A stretch of DNA of 64,000 bases, taken from an uncultured Pseudomonadales bacterium. Lineage in GTDB: Bacteria > Pseudomonadota > Gammaproteobacteria > Pseudomonadales > Azotimanducaceae. Shown one piece after another: positions 14,982 through 25,453 of the stretch. Every line of letters begins with the position of its first letter. The stretch's first letter is position 1. The position numbers and the translations under genes are program-made. The notes below the pieces were generated by a model. It was not told the DNA's origin, ran no database searches, and saw only the letters and a list, made by a program, of their open reading frames with translations. The DNA is taken from positions 806,001 through 870,000 of the forward strand of contig OY282455.1 of the NCBI GenBank assembly GCA_958296195.1, read 5' to 3'.

Positions 14982-15158
14982 ATGGTGGTCATGCTGATCG
15001 CCGTTGCTGGGCTGGTTGTGTGCCTGATGGCCCTACTCAAGCGGAGACGCAGCCATGCCACGGCGGACAACGCCGAGCAAGAAAGCGGGTGGGGCAGGCG
15101 TCAAAGGCGCGTGAGGCATTTGCAATGCAGTCGTGAGGGAGTGGCCCTTTCAGGTTGA
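14982..15158 (+). CDS. Possible small membrane protein in the atpI position
   Basis: A 58-codon ORF runs between the atp promoter and atpB and ends 4 bp before the atpB ATG. It encodes one hydrophobic segment ([19 protein letters not shown]) followed by a basic tail rich in Arg. The place normally holds atpI, a four-helix protein of about 125 residues, but no such protein is seen. This may be a reduced or unrelated small protein, or leader sequence that is not translated. No clear ribosome-binding site was found. Confidence 0.3.
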   Translation: MVVMLIAVAGLVVCLMALLKRRRSHATADNAEQESGWGRRQRRVRHLQCSREGVALSG

Positions 15159-15162
15159 CAAC

Positions 15163-16014
15163 ATGGCGTCCGCAGAAGCGCAGACCGGCACGGAGTACAT
15201 CAGGCACCACCTGACCAACCTCACCTATGGGCAGCACCCGGATGGAACTTGGGGCATCGCCCAGACGGCTGAGGAAGCGGGCGCGATGGGCTTCTGGAGC
15301 GTTCACGTCGATTCGATGGCTTGGTCCATTGGCCTTGGCCTCGTCTTCCTCGGGCTGTTCCGCCGCGCCGCCCGCCACGCCACGGCCGGCGTTCCCGGCG
15401 GCCTGCAGAACTTCGTCGAGATCATCGTCGAGTTCATCGACGAGACCGTCGAGAGCATTTTCAGCCACAAGAACGACCTCATCGCGCCGCTGGCCCTGAC
15501 CATCTTCGTTTGGGTGTTCCTGATGAACCTCATGGACTTGGTGCCGGTGGATTGGGTGCCGGAGCTGGCCAAGCTGTTCGGCGTCCACTACATGAAGATC
15601 GTGCCGAGCACGGACCCCAACATCACCATGGCGATGGCGCTGTCCGTGTTCGTCTTAATCCTCTACTACAGCGTCAAGTGCAAGGGCTTGGGCGGCTTTC
15701 TGGCGGAACTGTCCTTCCACCCCTTTCCGTGGAAGCCGTTGGCGCCGGTGAACTTCATGCTGGAGTTCGTGACCTTGGTGGCCAAGCCCCTGTCCTTGGG
15801 GCTGCGGCTGTTCGGAAATCTTTACGCCGGGGAGATGATCTTCGTGCTCATCGCGCTCATGTTCTCCGCCGGCTTTGTCTTCGCCTTGGCCGGCGGCGTT
15901 TTTCAGTTCGTATGGGCCGCCTTCCATTTGATCGTCATTACGCTGCAAGCCTTCGTTTTCGCCGTTTTGACCGTCGTGTACTTGGCTCAGGCCCATGAAA
16001 CCGAAGAGCATTGA
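15163..16014 (+). CDS. atpB: ATP synthase Fo subunit a
   Basis: Membrane stator subunit that forms the proton half-channels against the c-ring. The 283 residues start [20 protein letters not shown] at ATG 15163; a GTG at 15133 would add ten unconserved residues. The key arginine lies in [14 protein letters not shown], and the last helices show [16 protein letters not shown]. It is the first core gene of the atpBEFHAGDC operon. Confidence 0.96.
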   Translation: MASAEAQTGTEYIRHHLTNLTYGQHPDGTWGIAQTAEEAGAMGFWSVHVDSMAWSIGLGLVFLGLFRRAARHATAGVPGGLQNFVEIIVEFIDETVESIFSHKNDLIAPLALTIFVWVFLMNLMDLVPVDWVPELAKLFGVHYMKIVPSTDPNITMAMALSVFVLILYYSVKCKGLGGFLAELSFHPFPWKPLAPVNFMLEFVTLVAKPLSLGLRLFGNLYAGEMIFVLIALMFSAGFVFALAGGVFQFVWAAFHLIVITLQAFVFAVLTVVYLAQAHETEEH

Positions 16015-16036
16015 CCGGCATCAACCAACCGCATAA

Positions 16037-16297
<261 letters not shown>

Positions 16298-16358
16298 GGC
16301 CCGGCCATTGCTCAAGTTGATCGAAGCTCTTTTGACTTCGCGAGGACATTAGGTCGCC

Positions 16359-16829
16359 ATGAACATAGGATTGACACTCTTCGGGCAAAGCCTCGTATTT
16401 CTGATCTTCGTCGCCTTTTGCATGAAGTACGTCTGGCCGTTCCTGAAATCGGCCATGGCGGAGCGCCGGCAATCCATTGCGGAGGGCTTGGCGGCGGCGG
16501 AGGAGGCCGAAAGGAAGCTCGGCGAAGCCAAGAGCGGCGCTGAGGAGGAACTGGTCAAGGCCCGCGCCGAGGCCGCGCAGATCATTGAGCAGGCGCGGCA
16601 GCGGAGCAACCAGATGATCGAAGACGCCAAGGGGGAAGCCCGTGCGGAAGGCGAGCGGCTGATCGAGGCGGCCCGTTCGGAAATTGATCAGGAGATCAAC
16701 CGAGCGAGGGAAAGCCTGCGCCGCCAAGTCGCGGCCTTAGCCCTTCAGGGCGCGGAAAAGGTCTTGGAGGAACGCATCGACCAAAGCCGGCATGATCGAA
16801 TGCTGGAGCGCTTGGCGGCGGAGCTTTAG
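16359..16829 (+). CDS. atpF: ATP synthase Fo subunit b
   Basis: Peripheral-stalk subunit: one N-terminal membrane helix ([20 protein letters not shown]) followed by a long charged coiled coil rich in Ala, Glu and Arg that reaches the F1 head. The 156 residues equal the E. coli length. It lies 5 bp before atpH. Confidence 0.96.
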   Translation: MNIGLTLFGQSLVFLIFVAFCMKYVWPFLKSAMAERRQSIAEGLAAAEEAERKLGEAKSGAEEELVKARAEAAQIIEQARQRSNQMIEDAKGEARAEGERLIEAARSEIDQEINRARESLRRQVAALALQGAEKVLEERIDQSRHDRMLERLAAEL

Positions 16830-16834
16830 GTTTC

Positions 16835-17374
16835 ATGGCGGAATACGCAACCTTGGCGCGGCCGTACGGCAACGCCGTCTTCTCCTTTGCCAAGTCGGCC
16901 GGCGCGTTGCTCCGCTGGTCGCGCCTGCTGAATTTGCTCGGCGCCGCGGTGGCGCAGGCCGAGGTCCGGGTCATGGCGGAGTCGCCTGACCTGACGGCGG
17001 AGCGGAAGGTTGACCAATTGGCCACGCTGTGCGAGGAGGCCATGGATGAGGCCGCTAGGCGGTTCCTACGCACCTTGGCCGGCAACGGCCGCTTGCTGCT
17101 GCTCGATGAGGTGCGGCGCCAGTTCGAGGCGCTTAGGGCGCAGGAGGAGCGGGTGCTTGACGTCGAAGTGTACTCCGCCCGGCCGTTGACGGATGCGCAG
17201 GCGCAACAGCTCGAGTCGGCTCTCAAATCGCGGTTCGGCAAGGCGGTGAATCTATCAAGCCGAGTCGATGCCGGCCTCATCGGCGGCGCCTTCATTCGGG
17301 CGGGGGACATGGTCATAGACGGCTCCGTGCGCGGTCGCCTCGCCCGCTTGGAGGAAGCCTTGGCGCAGGTCTGA
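16835..17374 (+). CDS. atpH: ATP synthase F1 subunit delta
   Basis: Links the b-subunit stalk to the top of the F1 alpha3-beta3 head. The 179 residues begin [16 protein letters not shown], typical of the family, and end with the conserved [21 protein letters not shown] element. It is co-transcribed between atpF and atpA. Confidence 0.96.
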   Translation: MAEYATLARPYGNAVFSFAKSAGALLRWSRLLNLLGAAVAQAEVRVMAESPDLTAERKVDQLATLCEEAMDEAARRFLRTLAGNGRLLLLDEVRRQFEALRAQEERVLDVEVYSARPLTDAQAQQLESALKSRFGKAVNLSSRVDAGLIGGAFIRAGDMVIDGSVRGRLARLEEALAQV

Positions 17375-17450
17375 CAAGGGCCGGCGCGGATCGAATCCAA
17401 ACCCGTCTTCCAAGGAACCCAACGCAGGACAGAATCAGGAAAGCCCAACC

Positions 17451-18995
17451 ATGCAGCAACTCAATCCCTCGGAAATCACCGACATCATCCGGCAACGGAT
17501 CGAGGGCCTCGACGTGCGCGCCGAAGCGCGCAACGAAGGCGTCATCGTTGGCGTCTCGGACGGCATCGTGCGCATTCACGGGCTGGCGGACGCCCAGTAC
17601 GGGGAGATGATCGAATTCCCCGGCAGCCTGTACGGCATGGCGCTGAACCTGGAGCGGGACTCCGTGGGCGCGGTCATTCTGGGGGACTACCTGAATCTTT
17701 CCGAGGGCATGACCGCCCATTGCACCGGCCGCATCCTGGAGGTGCCGGTGGGCCGGGAGCTGCTGGGCCGGGTGGTGGACTCCTTGGGCGCTCCCATCGA
17801 TGGCAAGGGGCCGCTCAACGCCGCCCAAGCGGCGCCCATAGAGAAGGTGGCGCCGGGGGTGATCGCCCGCCAATCCGTGGACCAGCCGGTGCAGATCGGC
17901 CTGAAGTGCATCGACGCCATGGTGCCCATCGGCCGGGGCCAGCGGGAACTCATCATCGGCGATCGGCAGATCGGCAAAACCGCCATCGCCGTCGATGCCA
18001 TCATCAACCAGAAGAACAGCGGCATTAAGTGCGTCTATGTGGCCATCGGCCAGAAGATGTCCACCATCGCCAACATCGTGCGCACCTTCGAGGAGCACGG
18101 CGTCATGGGCAACACCATCGTCGTCGCCGCCAGCGCCTCGGACCCGGCGCCCATGCAGTTCATCGCCCCCTACTCCGGCTGCTCCATGGGGGAGTTCTTT
18201 AGGGACGAAGGCGAAGACGCCCTCATCATCTACGACGACCTCACCAAGCAGGCTTGGGCCTACCGGCAGATCTCCCTGCTGCTGCGCCGCCCGCCGGGCC
18301 GGGAGGCGTATCCGGGCGACGTGTTCTACCTGCATTCGCGCCTGTTGGAGCGAGCGTCCCGGGTCAACGCCGAATATGTGGAGAAGGTCACCGAGGGCCG
18401 GGTGCAGGGCCAAACCGGCTCCCTCACCGCCCTGCCGATCATCGAAACCCAAGCCGGGGACGTCTCCGCCTTTGTGCCCACCAACGTCATCTCCATCACC
18501 GACGGGCAGATCTTCCTGGAGACGGACAACTTCAACGCCGGCCTGCGCCCGGCCATGAGCCCAGGCATCTCGGTGTCCCGGGTTGGCGGCGCCGCCCAGG
18601 TGCCGTTCATGAAGAAGATCGCCGGCGGCATCAAGCTGGCGCTGGCGCAGTATCGGGAGTTGGCGGCGTTCTCCCAGTTTGCGTCGGACCTGGACGAAGC
18701 CACCCGCCGCCAGCTTGAGCATGGCCAGCGGGTCACGGAGTTGATGAAGCAGAAACAGTATGCACCGATGACGGTGGCGGACATGGGCGTGGTGCTGTTC
18801 GCCGCCAACGAGGGCTTTCTTGAGGACGTGCCGGTGGCCAAAGTTTCCGCCTTTGAGGAAGGGCTGCTGGCCTACATGCATGCTGAGTACGGCGAATGGA
18901 TGGTCAACATCAACCAAACCGGCGCCTACAACGAAGAGATTGAGCAGCAGATGCGCACCGCCATAGAGAAGTTCAAGGCCACCCCAACCTGGTAA
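17451..18995 (+). CDS. atpA: ATP synthase F1 subunit alpha
   Basis: Non-catalytic nucleotide-binding subunit of F1. The 514 residues carry a P-loop GDRQIGKT at about 170-177 (Ile replaces the more common Thr at position 174), [20 protein letters not shown] and the NPGISVSR-like [11 protein letters not shown]. Sequence is highly conserved to the end (FKATPTW). It is followed 10 bp later by atpG. Confidence 0.97.
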   Translation: MQQLNPSEITDIIRQRIEGLDVRAEARNEGVIVGVSDGIVRIHGLADAQYGEMIEFPGSLYGMALNLERDSVGAVILGDYLNLSEGMTAHCTGRILEVPVGRELLGRVVDSLGAPIDGKGPLNAAQAAPIEKVAPGVIARQSVDQPVQIGLKCIDAMVPIGRGQRELIIGDRQIGKTAIAVDAIINQKNSGIKCVYVAIGQKMSTIANIVRTFEEHGVMGNTIVVAASASDPAPMQFIAPYSGCSMGEFFRDEGEDALIIYDDLTKQAWAYRQISLLLRRPPGREAYPGDVFYLHSRLLERASRVNAEYVEKVTEGRVQGQTGSLTALPIIETQAGDVSAFVPTNVISITDGQIFLETDNFNAGLRPAMSPGISVSRVGGAAQVPFMKKIAGGIKLALAQYRELAAFSQFASDLDEATRRQLEHGQRVTELMKQKQYAPMTVADMGVVLFAANEGFLEDVPVAKVSAFEEGLLAYMHAEYGEWMVNINQTGAYNEEIEQQMRTAIEKFKATPTW

Positions 18996-19005
18996 GGGCA
19001 AGACG

Positions 19006-19866
19006 ATGGCGGTTGGCAAGGAAATTCGCAAGAAGATCGGCAGCGTGGAGAACACGCAGAAGATCACTTCCGCCATGCAAATGGTGGCGGCCAGCAAGAT
19101 GCGCCGCACTCAGGAGAACATGCGCCGGGGCAAGCCCTATGCGGAGAAAATGCGCCAAGTCATCGGCCATCTCGCCAACGCCAACCCTGAATACCGCCAC
19201 GCCTACATGGTCGAGCGGGAGGTGCGGCGCGTCGGCTATCTCGTTGTCTCCACGGACAAAGGGCTCTGCGGCGGTCTCAACGTCAATCTGTTCCGGGAGT
19301 TGGTGCGGGACATGGCGCAGCGCCACAGCCAAGGGGTCGAGAGCGACCTTGCCCTTGTTGGCAACAAGGCGGCGGCGTTCTTTCGCTCCATCGGCGGCAA
19401 TGTGGTGGCGGTTATGCACAACGTGGGCGAATCGCCAGTGTTGGCGGACCTGATCGGCGGCGTCAAGGTCATGTTCGACGCCTATGAAGAGAACCGGATC
19501 GACCGGCTTTACATCGCCAGCAACGACTTCGTCAACACCATGGTGCAGTCGCCCGTCATGCGCCAACTGTTGCCCCTGAACCCGGACGTGGGCGACAGCC
19601 ACCAGCGCCGTTGGGACTACCTCTATGAGCCGGACGCCCGACAATTGATCGAGGACTTGGTGGTGCGCTACGTCGAATCCCAGATTTACCAAGCGGTGGT
19701 GGAGAACGCCGCCTGCGAGCAGGCGGCGAAGATGATCGCCATGAAGAACGCCACGGAGAACGCCGAAAAGCTGATCGGTGAGCTGAAGTTGATCTACAAC
19801 AACGCCCGGCAGGCGGCGATCACCCAGGAAATTGCCGAAATTGTCGGCGGCGCCGCGGCGGTGTAG
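19006..19866 (+). CDS. atpG: ATP synthase F1 subunit gamma
   Basis: Central rotor shaft of F1. The 286 residues start with the conserved [18 protein letters not shown] and MVAASKMRR, include [15 protein letters not shown], and end with the long C-terminal helix [19 protein letters not shown]. It lies between atpA and atpD. Confidence 0.97.
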   Translation: MAVGKEIRKKIGSVENTQKITSAMQMVAASKMRRTQENMRRGKPYAEKMRQVIGHLANANPEYRHAYMVEREVRRVGYLVVSTDKGLCGGLNVNLFRELVRDMAQRHSQGVESDLALVGNKAAAFFRSIGGNVVAVMHNVGESPVLADLIGGVKVMFDAYEENRIDRLYIASNDFVNTMVQSPVMRQLLPLNPDVGDSHQRRWDYLYEPDARQLIEDLVVRYVESQIYQAVVENAACEQAAKMIAMKNATENAEKLIGELKLIYNNARQAAITQEIAEIVGGAAAV

Positions 19867-19896
19867 CCGTTGCGGCGCAAACGCGAACAACATTGA

Positions 19897-21294
<1,398 letters not shown>

Positions 21295-21305
21295 GAGCTT
21301 GCACC

Positions 21306-21728
21306 ATGACCGCCACTATGCGATGCGACATCGTCAGCGCCGAGCAGGAGATCTTCTCCGGCGCCGTCACCATGGTCAGCCTGCGCGGCACCATCGGCGA
21401 GCTGGGCATCCTGCCCGGCCATGCGCCGCTTTTGACCGGCATTCAACCCGGCGTAGTGCAACTGCGGCTGGAGAACGGCGAGGAGGAAGTGTTCTACGCC
21501 TCCGGCGGCTTTCTTGAAATCCAGCCGAGCATCGTCACCATCCTAGCGGACACCGCCTCCCGCGCCGAAGACATCGACGAAGCCGCCGCCGCCGAGGCCC
21601 GCCAAGCGGCCGAACGCGCCTTGTCGGAGCAAGCGGCGGACTTCGACTTCTCCCTGGCGACGGCGCAGTTGGCCCAAGCCGCCGCCCAGCTGCGCACCCT
21701 GGAGGAACTGCGCAAACGGCGCCGGTGA
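21306..21728 (+). CDS. atpC: ATP synthase F1 subunit epsilon
   Basis: Rotor subunit and intrinsic inhibitor of F1. The 140 residues show the N-terminal beta-sandwich ([32 protein letters not shown]) and a C-terminal helical hairpin rich in Ala and Glu. It is the last gene of the operon and is followed by an intrinsic terminator at 21745. Confidence 0.95.
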   Translation: MTATMRCDIVSAEQEIFSGAVTMVSLRGTIGELGILPGHAPLLTGIQPGVVQLRLENGEEEVFYASGGFLEIQPSIVTILADTASRAEDIDEAAAAEARQAAERALSEQAADFDFSLATAQLAQAAAQLRTLEELRKRRR

Positions 21729-21744
21729 GCGCGGTAGTTGCCAT

Positions 21745-21771
21745 AGCTCTCTAGGCATCAAGAGGGCTTTT
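21745..21771 (+). terminator. Intrinsic terminator of the atp operon
   Basis: An 8-bp stem (AGCTCTCT with AGAGGGCT, one G-T wobble) closes an 8-nt loop and is followed by a TTTT run, 17 bp after the atpC stop. Confidence 0.7.
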
Positions 21772-21816
21772 CAACCCACCCTTGGCGAGGCAATGCCGGG
21801 TAGTGTAGCAGTTTAA

Positions 21817-22338
21817 CTTTCTGTTTATTATCGTACAGATGGGGGTCTCTATTGGAAAGTATTTACCAATTTTTCACCTGCATTTTTTGTCAACGGCGTC
21901 TCAGGCAGTTCGTCGAGGGAAAAAAGATTTTCTCTTTCAGACCAAAGGTATGTAATGTCCGCTATCGCCATTCTGAGTAGCGACGTTTATTGGTGGTGGT
22001 ACACTGTCACTTCCAATTTAAGAGATATGAATCCTTCGGATTGGAAATACTTTCCTGTGCCGGAAACAGCGATGAACGATTCTAAAATACAGCGGTTAGG
22101 AACGGAATATGTAGCCGATCTTAAAGCTAACAGCACCATGCTTGTTCGTAATCAAATACTCACCGGAAAGACGGAAACTCAGTCTTTCAAAGTTCAGAAA
22201 TCTAAGCCTATCATCGACCGGATAGACAAGGCTCTGGCGCCACATTATGGCTTTACGGATGAGGAGCTCGACTTCATCATCAACTACGACATCAAGTACC
22301 GCATGGGCCTGAGCAGTATGGGTGGGGAGAAGGGCTGA
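21817..22338 (+). pseudogene. 3' remnant of an Eco57I-like DNA methyltransferase / restriction enzyme
   Basis: An ATG-initiated ORF (21955-22338) is in frame with homologous-looking sequence back to a TAA at 21814. The reading is LYWKVFTNFSPAFFVNG, then LSSDVYWWWYTVTSNLRDMNPSDWKYFPVPE, ending DEELDFIINYDIKYRMG. This is the typical C-terminal target-recognition tail of Eco57I-type modification/restriction proteins. All catalytic parts (SAM motif, NPPY, nuclease) are missing, so it is a decayed 3' fragment. The segment is visibly more AT-rich than its neighbours, in line with horizontal origin. Confidence 0.7.
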
Positions 22339-22342
22339 CACC

Positions 22343-22609
22343 ATGCCTTCCGAATCGATCCGGCTGGAGTTCACCCGACACGCGATTCATGCAATGACGG
22401 AACGAGGGATTTCCATCAAATGGGTCGAGCGAGCGGCTGCCAGCCCGGCGTTGCGCGTACCTGACCCGTACGACTCCGAAATCGAGCGTTTTTTCTGTAA
22501 AATCCCGGAACAGGATGGTCGCATCCTACGAGTGGCGGTCAACACCCACGCTACGCCTTGGCGGGTGGTGAGCGCATTCTTTGATCGGGCCATGAGAGGA
22601 AAGCTATGA
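22343..22609 (+). CDS. DUF4258 domain protein (toxin-like half of a pair)
   Basis: An 88-residue protein with the DUF4258 pattern: FTRHAIHAMTERGIS at the start, then a basic, aromatic-rich sheet ending WRVVSAFFDRAMRG. DUF4258 proteins resemble RelE/HigB-fold mRNA interferases and often pair with DUF2283 proteins, as here (ATGA overlap). The start at ATG 22343 has GGGGAGAAGG upstream; a GTG at 22322 inside the previous fragment is less likely. The toxin role is inference. Confidence 0.7.
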   Translation: MPSESIRLEFTRHAIHAMTERGISIKWVERAAASPALRVPDPYDSEIERFFCKIPEQDGRILRVAVNTHATPWRVVSAFFDRAMRGKL

Positions 22610-22806
22610 AGCTGCACGTCGATAAAGAAGCCGATGCGCTCTATCTGCGCCTTGATGATTCCGCCATCATCGGCTCCGAAGAAGTCTCTCCGGGGGTGGT
22701 GCTTGATTACAACCAGGCGAAGGAAGTGGTGGGCGTGGAGATGCTCCACCTCTCGAAACGCTCATTCAACCTGAACCTTTCCGCCCTACAGTTCGAGGTG
22801 GCTTGA
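22606..22806 (+). CDS. DUF2283 domain protein (antitoxin-like half of a pair)
   Basis: A 66-residue protein matching DUF2283: DKEADALYLRLDDS, then SPGVVLDYNQAKEVVGVEML. It overlaps the DUF4258 gene by 4 bp (ATGA), so the two are almost certainly co-translated. The pairing recurs across bacteria next to defence and mobile genes; here it follows a broken methyltransferase gene. Antitoxin function is inferred from pairing only. Confidence 0.7.
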   Translation: MKLHVDKEADALYLRLDDSAIIGSEEVSPGVVLDYNQAKEVVGVEMLHLSKRSFNLNLSALQFEVA

Positions 22807-22906
22807 CTGCGGAAGCTAGCCATTCGGCTCTTAGGGGCCGTATGAACGCCACGGCAAATCCAGTTCGGCGTCGTTTCCAGCCGGATGCGCTGAGTCGGCG
22901 GACAAG

Positions 22907-23565
22907 ATGACGTTGGAAAGCCCAATCATATTGCCCCCAACCACCCCGGACTACCCGAAGGTGCTGCATCGGTGTGCCGAGGATGGGTGCCCGCCTACGG
23001 TCACCGCTTGGGGCAGCCTCCGCCCGTTGGCCGGCAAGCTGCTCGGCTTCTTCTGCTCTGTGCGCACCCCCGGTGCCGTCATTCTCAAGATCTACGACTT
23101 GGCGCAGACGCTCCGCGATGCCAACCAGACGATTATTGGCGGCTTCCAGTCCCCCATGGAAAAGGAGTTCCTGGATTTCCTGTTGCGGGGCACCGCTCCT
23201 GTCGTTGTCTGCCCGGCAAGGGGCATCAGCCCAATGCGAATCCCCAAGGCATGGCGAGGTCCGATGGAGGAAGGCCGCCTGCTCATTCTCTCCTTCTGCA
23301 ACGCCGGCATCCGCCGCCCCACCTCGGCCACCGCCGCTAGGCGCAACGTTCTTGTGGTTGCTCTGGCAGACCGTCTCTTGGTCCCCTACGCCGAGCCGGC
23401 GGCAAGATCGAGCAACTTTGCAGAGCGGCCGCGGCCCAAGGCAAGCAGGTGTTTACGCTGCCCTCACCCGGCAATGCACACCTTGTTGACATCGGCGCAG
23501 CGGAGATTTCCACAGACAGCCTTTCCTCCTTTTGGCGGAGCGCATCGCCCATCAGTTGGGTGTAG
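22907..23565 (+). pseudogene. DprA/Smf-like Rossmann-fold protein, frameshifted
   Basis: Residues from ATG 22907 read LLGFFCSVRTPGAVILKIYDLA, IIGGFQSPMEKEFLDFLLRGTAPVVVCPAR and NVLVVALADRLLVPYAEP. This is the pattern of short stand-alone DprA-like nucleotide-binding proteins. At about 23398-23404 one base appears to be missing. In the next frame the homology resumes as GGKIEQLCRAAAAQGKQVFTLPSPGNAH and ends at TAG 23563-23565. The ORF that continues past the shift is not homologous. The gene is probably inactive unless the base is an assembly error. Confidence 0.6.
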
Positions 23566-23850
23566 TAGGGGTGGCCGCAGCAGGCATCGGCGATGGCCTC
23601 AACCAAACCGCCCGGTGACTTGGGCGCCATCCCCGCCGGAAGCACCCCGCGTTCGGCAAAAGGGACCAGCACCGCCATGACGGTGTTGGCGTCGGTTATC
23701 GACCCCAGCGGGGTTTGTCCGTGTCGCCCGGGGCGCTCGGTGAAGGTGACGCCCAGTTCGGCCAGATGGTCTGGAAGGTCCGGCGTCCCGGCGAAGGCAA
23801 AGCCCAATGCCGCGTCCTTCTCAGCAAAGTCCTGATGGGCGTTTTTTGAA
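23500..23850 (-). pseudogene. Remnant of an AAA-type ATPase C-terminal region
   Basis: The minus strand encodes FAEKDAALGFAFAGTPDLPDHL, then SITDANTVMAVLVPFAERGV and ADACCGHPYYTQLMGDAL. These resemble the sensor-region and G-Y-P-Y-F-Q elements of stand-alone AAA ATPases. There is no P-loop or Walker B, and the frame breaks upstream of about 23850. The piece converges on, and slightly overlaps, the DprA-like pseudogene. It is a weak call made by eye. Confidence 0.4.
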
Positions 23851-24010
23851 TGGCTGCGCTTTGCGGGCCAGGGAGCGAAGCTCCAGCACAGCGTTTTGCA
23901 TGGATGCAGCGTCCACGAAGCCTGTAGCGCCCATTGCTCTTGGTGCGTTTCTCATGGCCGTCATTGTGCATATGGATGCGGAATGCGGCAACTTCCAGGC
24001 GGTTCCCACC

Positions 24011-24016
24011 TATAAT
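24011..24016 (+). promoter_or_regulatory. Possible -10 element of glmU
   Basis: TATAAT lies 40 bp before the glmU ATG. No good -35 hexamer is seen at the right spacing. Confidence 0.35.
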
Positions 24017-24055
24017 GGCCGCACCTGCCCAAACTCGGCGCTGACCCACCGCTCC

Positions 24056-25435
24056 ATGACGGACGCCCAGCCGCTCACAGCCATCATTCTCGCCGCCGGC
24101 GAAGGCCGGCGCATGGCGTCAGAGGTGCCGAAGGCGCTGCACCAAGTGGGCGGCAAGGCCCTGTTGCATCACCTCATCGGCACTGCGGAGCGTCTGCGGC
24201 CAAGCGGAATCTTCGTCGTGGTGGGGCACGGCGCGGAGCAGGTGCAGGCGGCCACTCCCCAAGCGGTCACTTGGGTGCGGCAAGGGGAGCAGCTCGGCAC
24301 CGGCCACGCCGTTTCGCAAGCGCTGCCCTTGCTTAGAGACAGCGGTTTGGCCCTCATCCTCTACGCCGATGTGCCCTTGGTTGCGGAGGGCACCCTCAAC
24401 GCCTGCGTTGCCGCCGCCGCCGCGGGAAACCTCGCCTTGGTGACTGCGGAGGTGGAGGACGCCGCTGCCTTGGGGCGGGTTAGGCGGGCTGCGAACGGCC
24501 GCATTGAGCGAATAGTCGAGTTCAAGGACGCCAGTCCAGAAGAGCAGGCCATCACGGAGATCAACGCCGGCGTCATGGCGGCGCCCGTAGGCGTTCTGCG
24601 CCGTTTGCTGGCGGAGGTTCAGGCCAACAACGCCCAAGGCGAGCACTATTTGACCGACGTTGTTGCACTGGCCATTGCCGCCGGCGTTCCGGTGCAAGGC
24701 ATCCGCGCCGCGAGCGCTACGGAGGTCATGGGCGGCAATGACCGGGCGCAGATGGCGAAGCTGGAGCGGGCCTTCCAGCAGCGCGAGGCGCAACGGCTTA
24801 TGGCGGCGGGCGCCGCCTTGGCCGACCCCGCCCGCCTGGATGTTCGTGGCGAGGTTGAAGTTGGCAGGGACTGCTTCATCGACATAAATGTCGTTCTCCA
24901 AGGCCGGGTGCGCTTGGGCGACCGCGTCCACCTCGGCCCAGGAGCGGTTGTCGAGGATGCGGACATCGGCGATGACGTGCGCATAGAAGCCTACACCGTT
25001 GTCGAAGGCGCCCGCATCGGCGCCCGCTGCCGCCTCGGGCCGTTCGCTCGGTTGCGGCCGGGAACCGAACTGGGGCAGGAGGCCAAGGTAGGCAATTTCG
25101 TGGAGACCAAGAACGCTCGCCTCGGCCGCGGCGTCAAGGCCAGCCATCTGGCCTATTTGGGGGACGCCGCCGTGGGCGACGAGAGCAACATCGGCGCCGG
25201 CGCCGTCACCTGCAACTATGACGGTGTTGACAAGCACCGCACGGAAATCGGCGAAGACGTGTTCATCGGCACCAACGCCACCTTGGTGGCGCCCTTGGTC
25301 ATCGAGTCCGGTGCCTTCATCGCCGCCGGCTCCACCGTCACCGCCAAGGTTCCTGAAGATCAACTGGCGGTGGGCCGGGGCCGACAGCGTAACATCGCCG
25401 GATGGACCCACCCTAGCCGGCGCAAGCGCCCCTGA
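24056..25435 (+). CDS. glmU: Bifunctional UDP-GlcNAc pyrophosphorylase / GlcN-1-P acetyltransferase GlmU
   Basis: Makes UDP-GlcNAc for peptidoglycan and lipid A in two steps. The N-terminal uridylyltransferase starts MTDAQPLTAIILAAGEG and continues RRMASEVPKALH. The C-terminal left-handed beta-helix acetyltransferase has hexapeptide repeats and the conserved RPGTELGQEAKVGNFVETKN and NIGAGAVTCNYDG boxes. From ATG 24056 it has 459 residues (E. coli 456). The frame is open upstream to 23807, but that part is antisense to the AAA remnant and unrelated. glmS follows 18 bp later, a common pairing next to the atp operon. Confidence 0.97.
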   Translation: MTDAQPLTAIILAAGEGRRMASEVPKALHQVGGKALLHHLIGTAERLRPSGIFVVVGHGAEQVQAATPQAVTWVRQGEQLGTGHAVSQALPLLRDSGLALILYADVPLVAEGTLNACVAAAAAGNLALVTAEVEDAAALGRVRRAANGRIERIVEFKDASPEEQAITEINAGVMAAPVGVLRRLLAEVQANNAQGEHYLTDVVALAIAAGVPVQGIRAASATEVMGGNDRAQMAKLERAFQQREAQRLMAAGAALADPARLDVRGEVEVGRDCFIDINVVLQGRVRLGDRVHLGPGAVVEDADIGDDVRIEAYTVVEGARIGARCRLGPFARLRPGTELGQEAKVGNFVETKNARLGRGVKASHLAYLGDAAVGDESNIGAGAVTCNYDGVDKHRTEIGEDVFIGTNATLVAPLVIESGAFIAAGSTVTAKVPEDQLAVGRGRQRNIAGWTHPSRRKRP

Positions 25436-25453
25436 CATGGGCGGCCTCTAGTC

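Noticed and set aside
22972-23489. Alternative-frame ORFs inside the DprA-like region
   Set aside because: Only the frame from 22907 and, after the shift, its neighbour show the family pattern.
24119-25438. 439-codon minus-strand ORF opposite glmU
   Set aside because: Mirror of the glmU codon pattern; no recognisable protein.
25436-25453. glmS ribozyme or riboswitch
   Set aside because: The glmU-glmS gap is only 18 bp, leaving no room for one.
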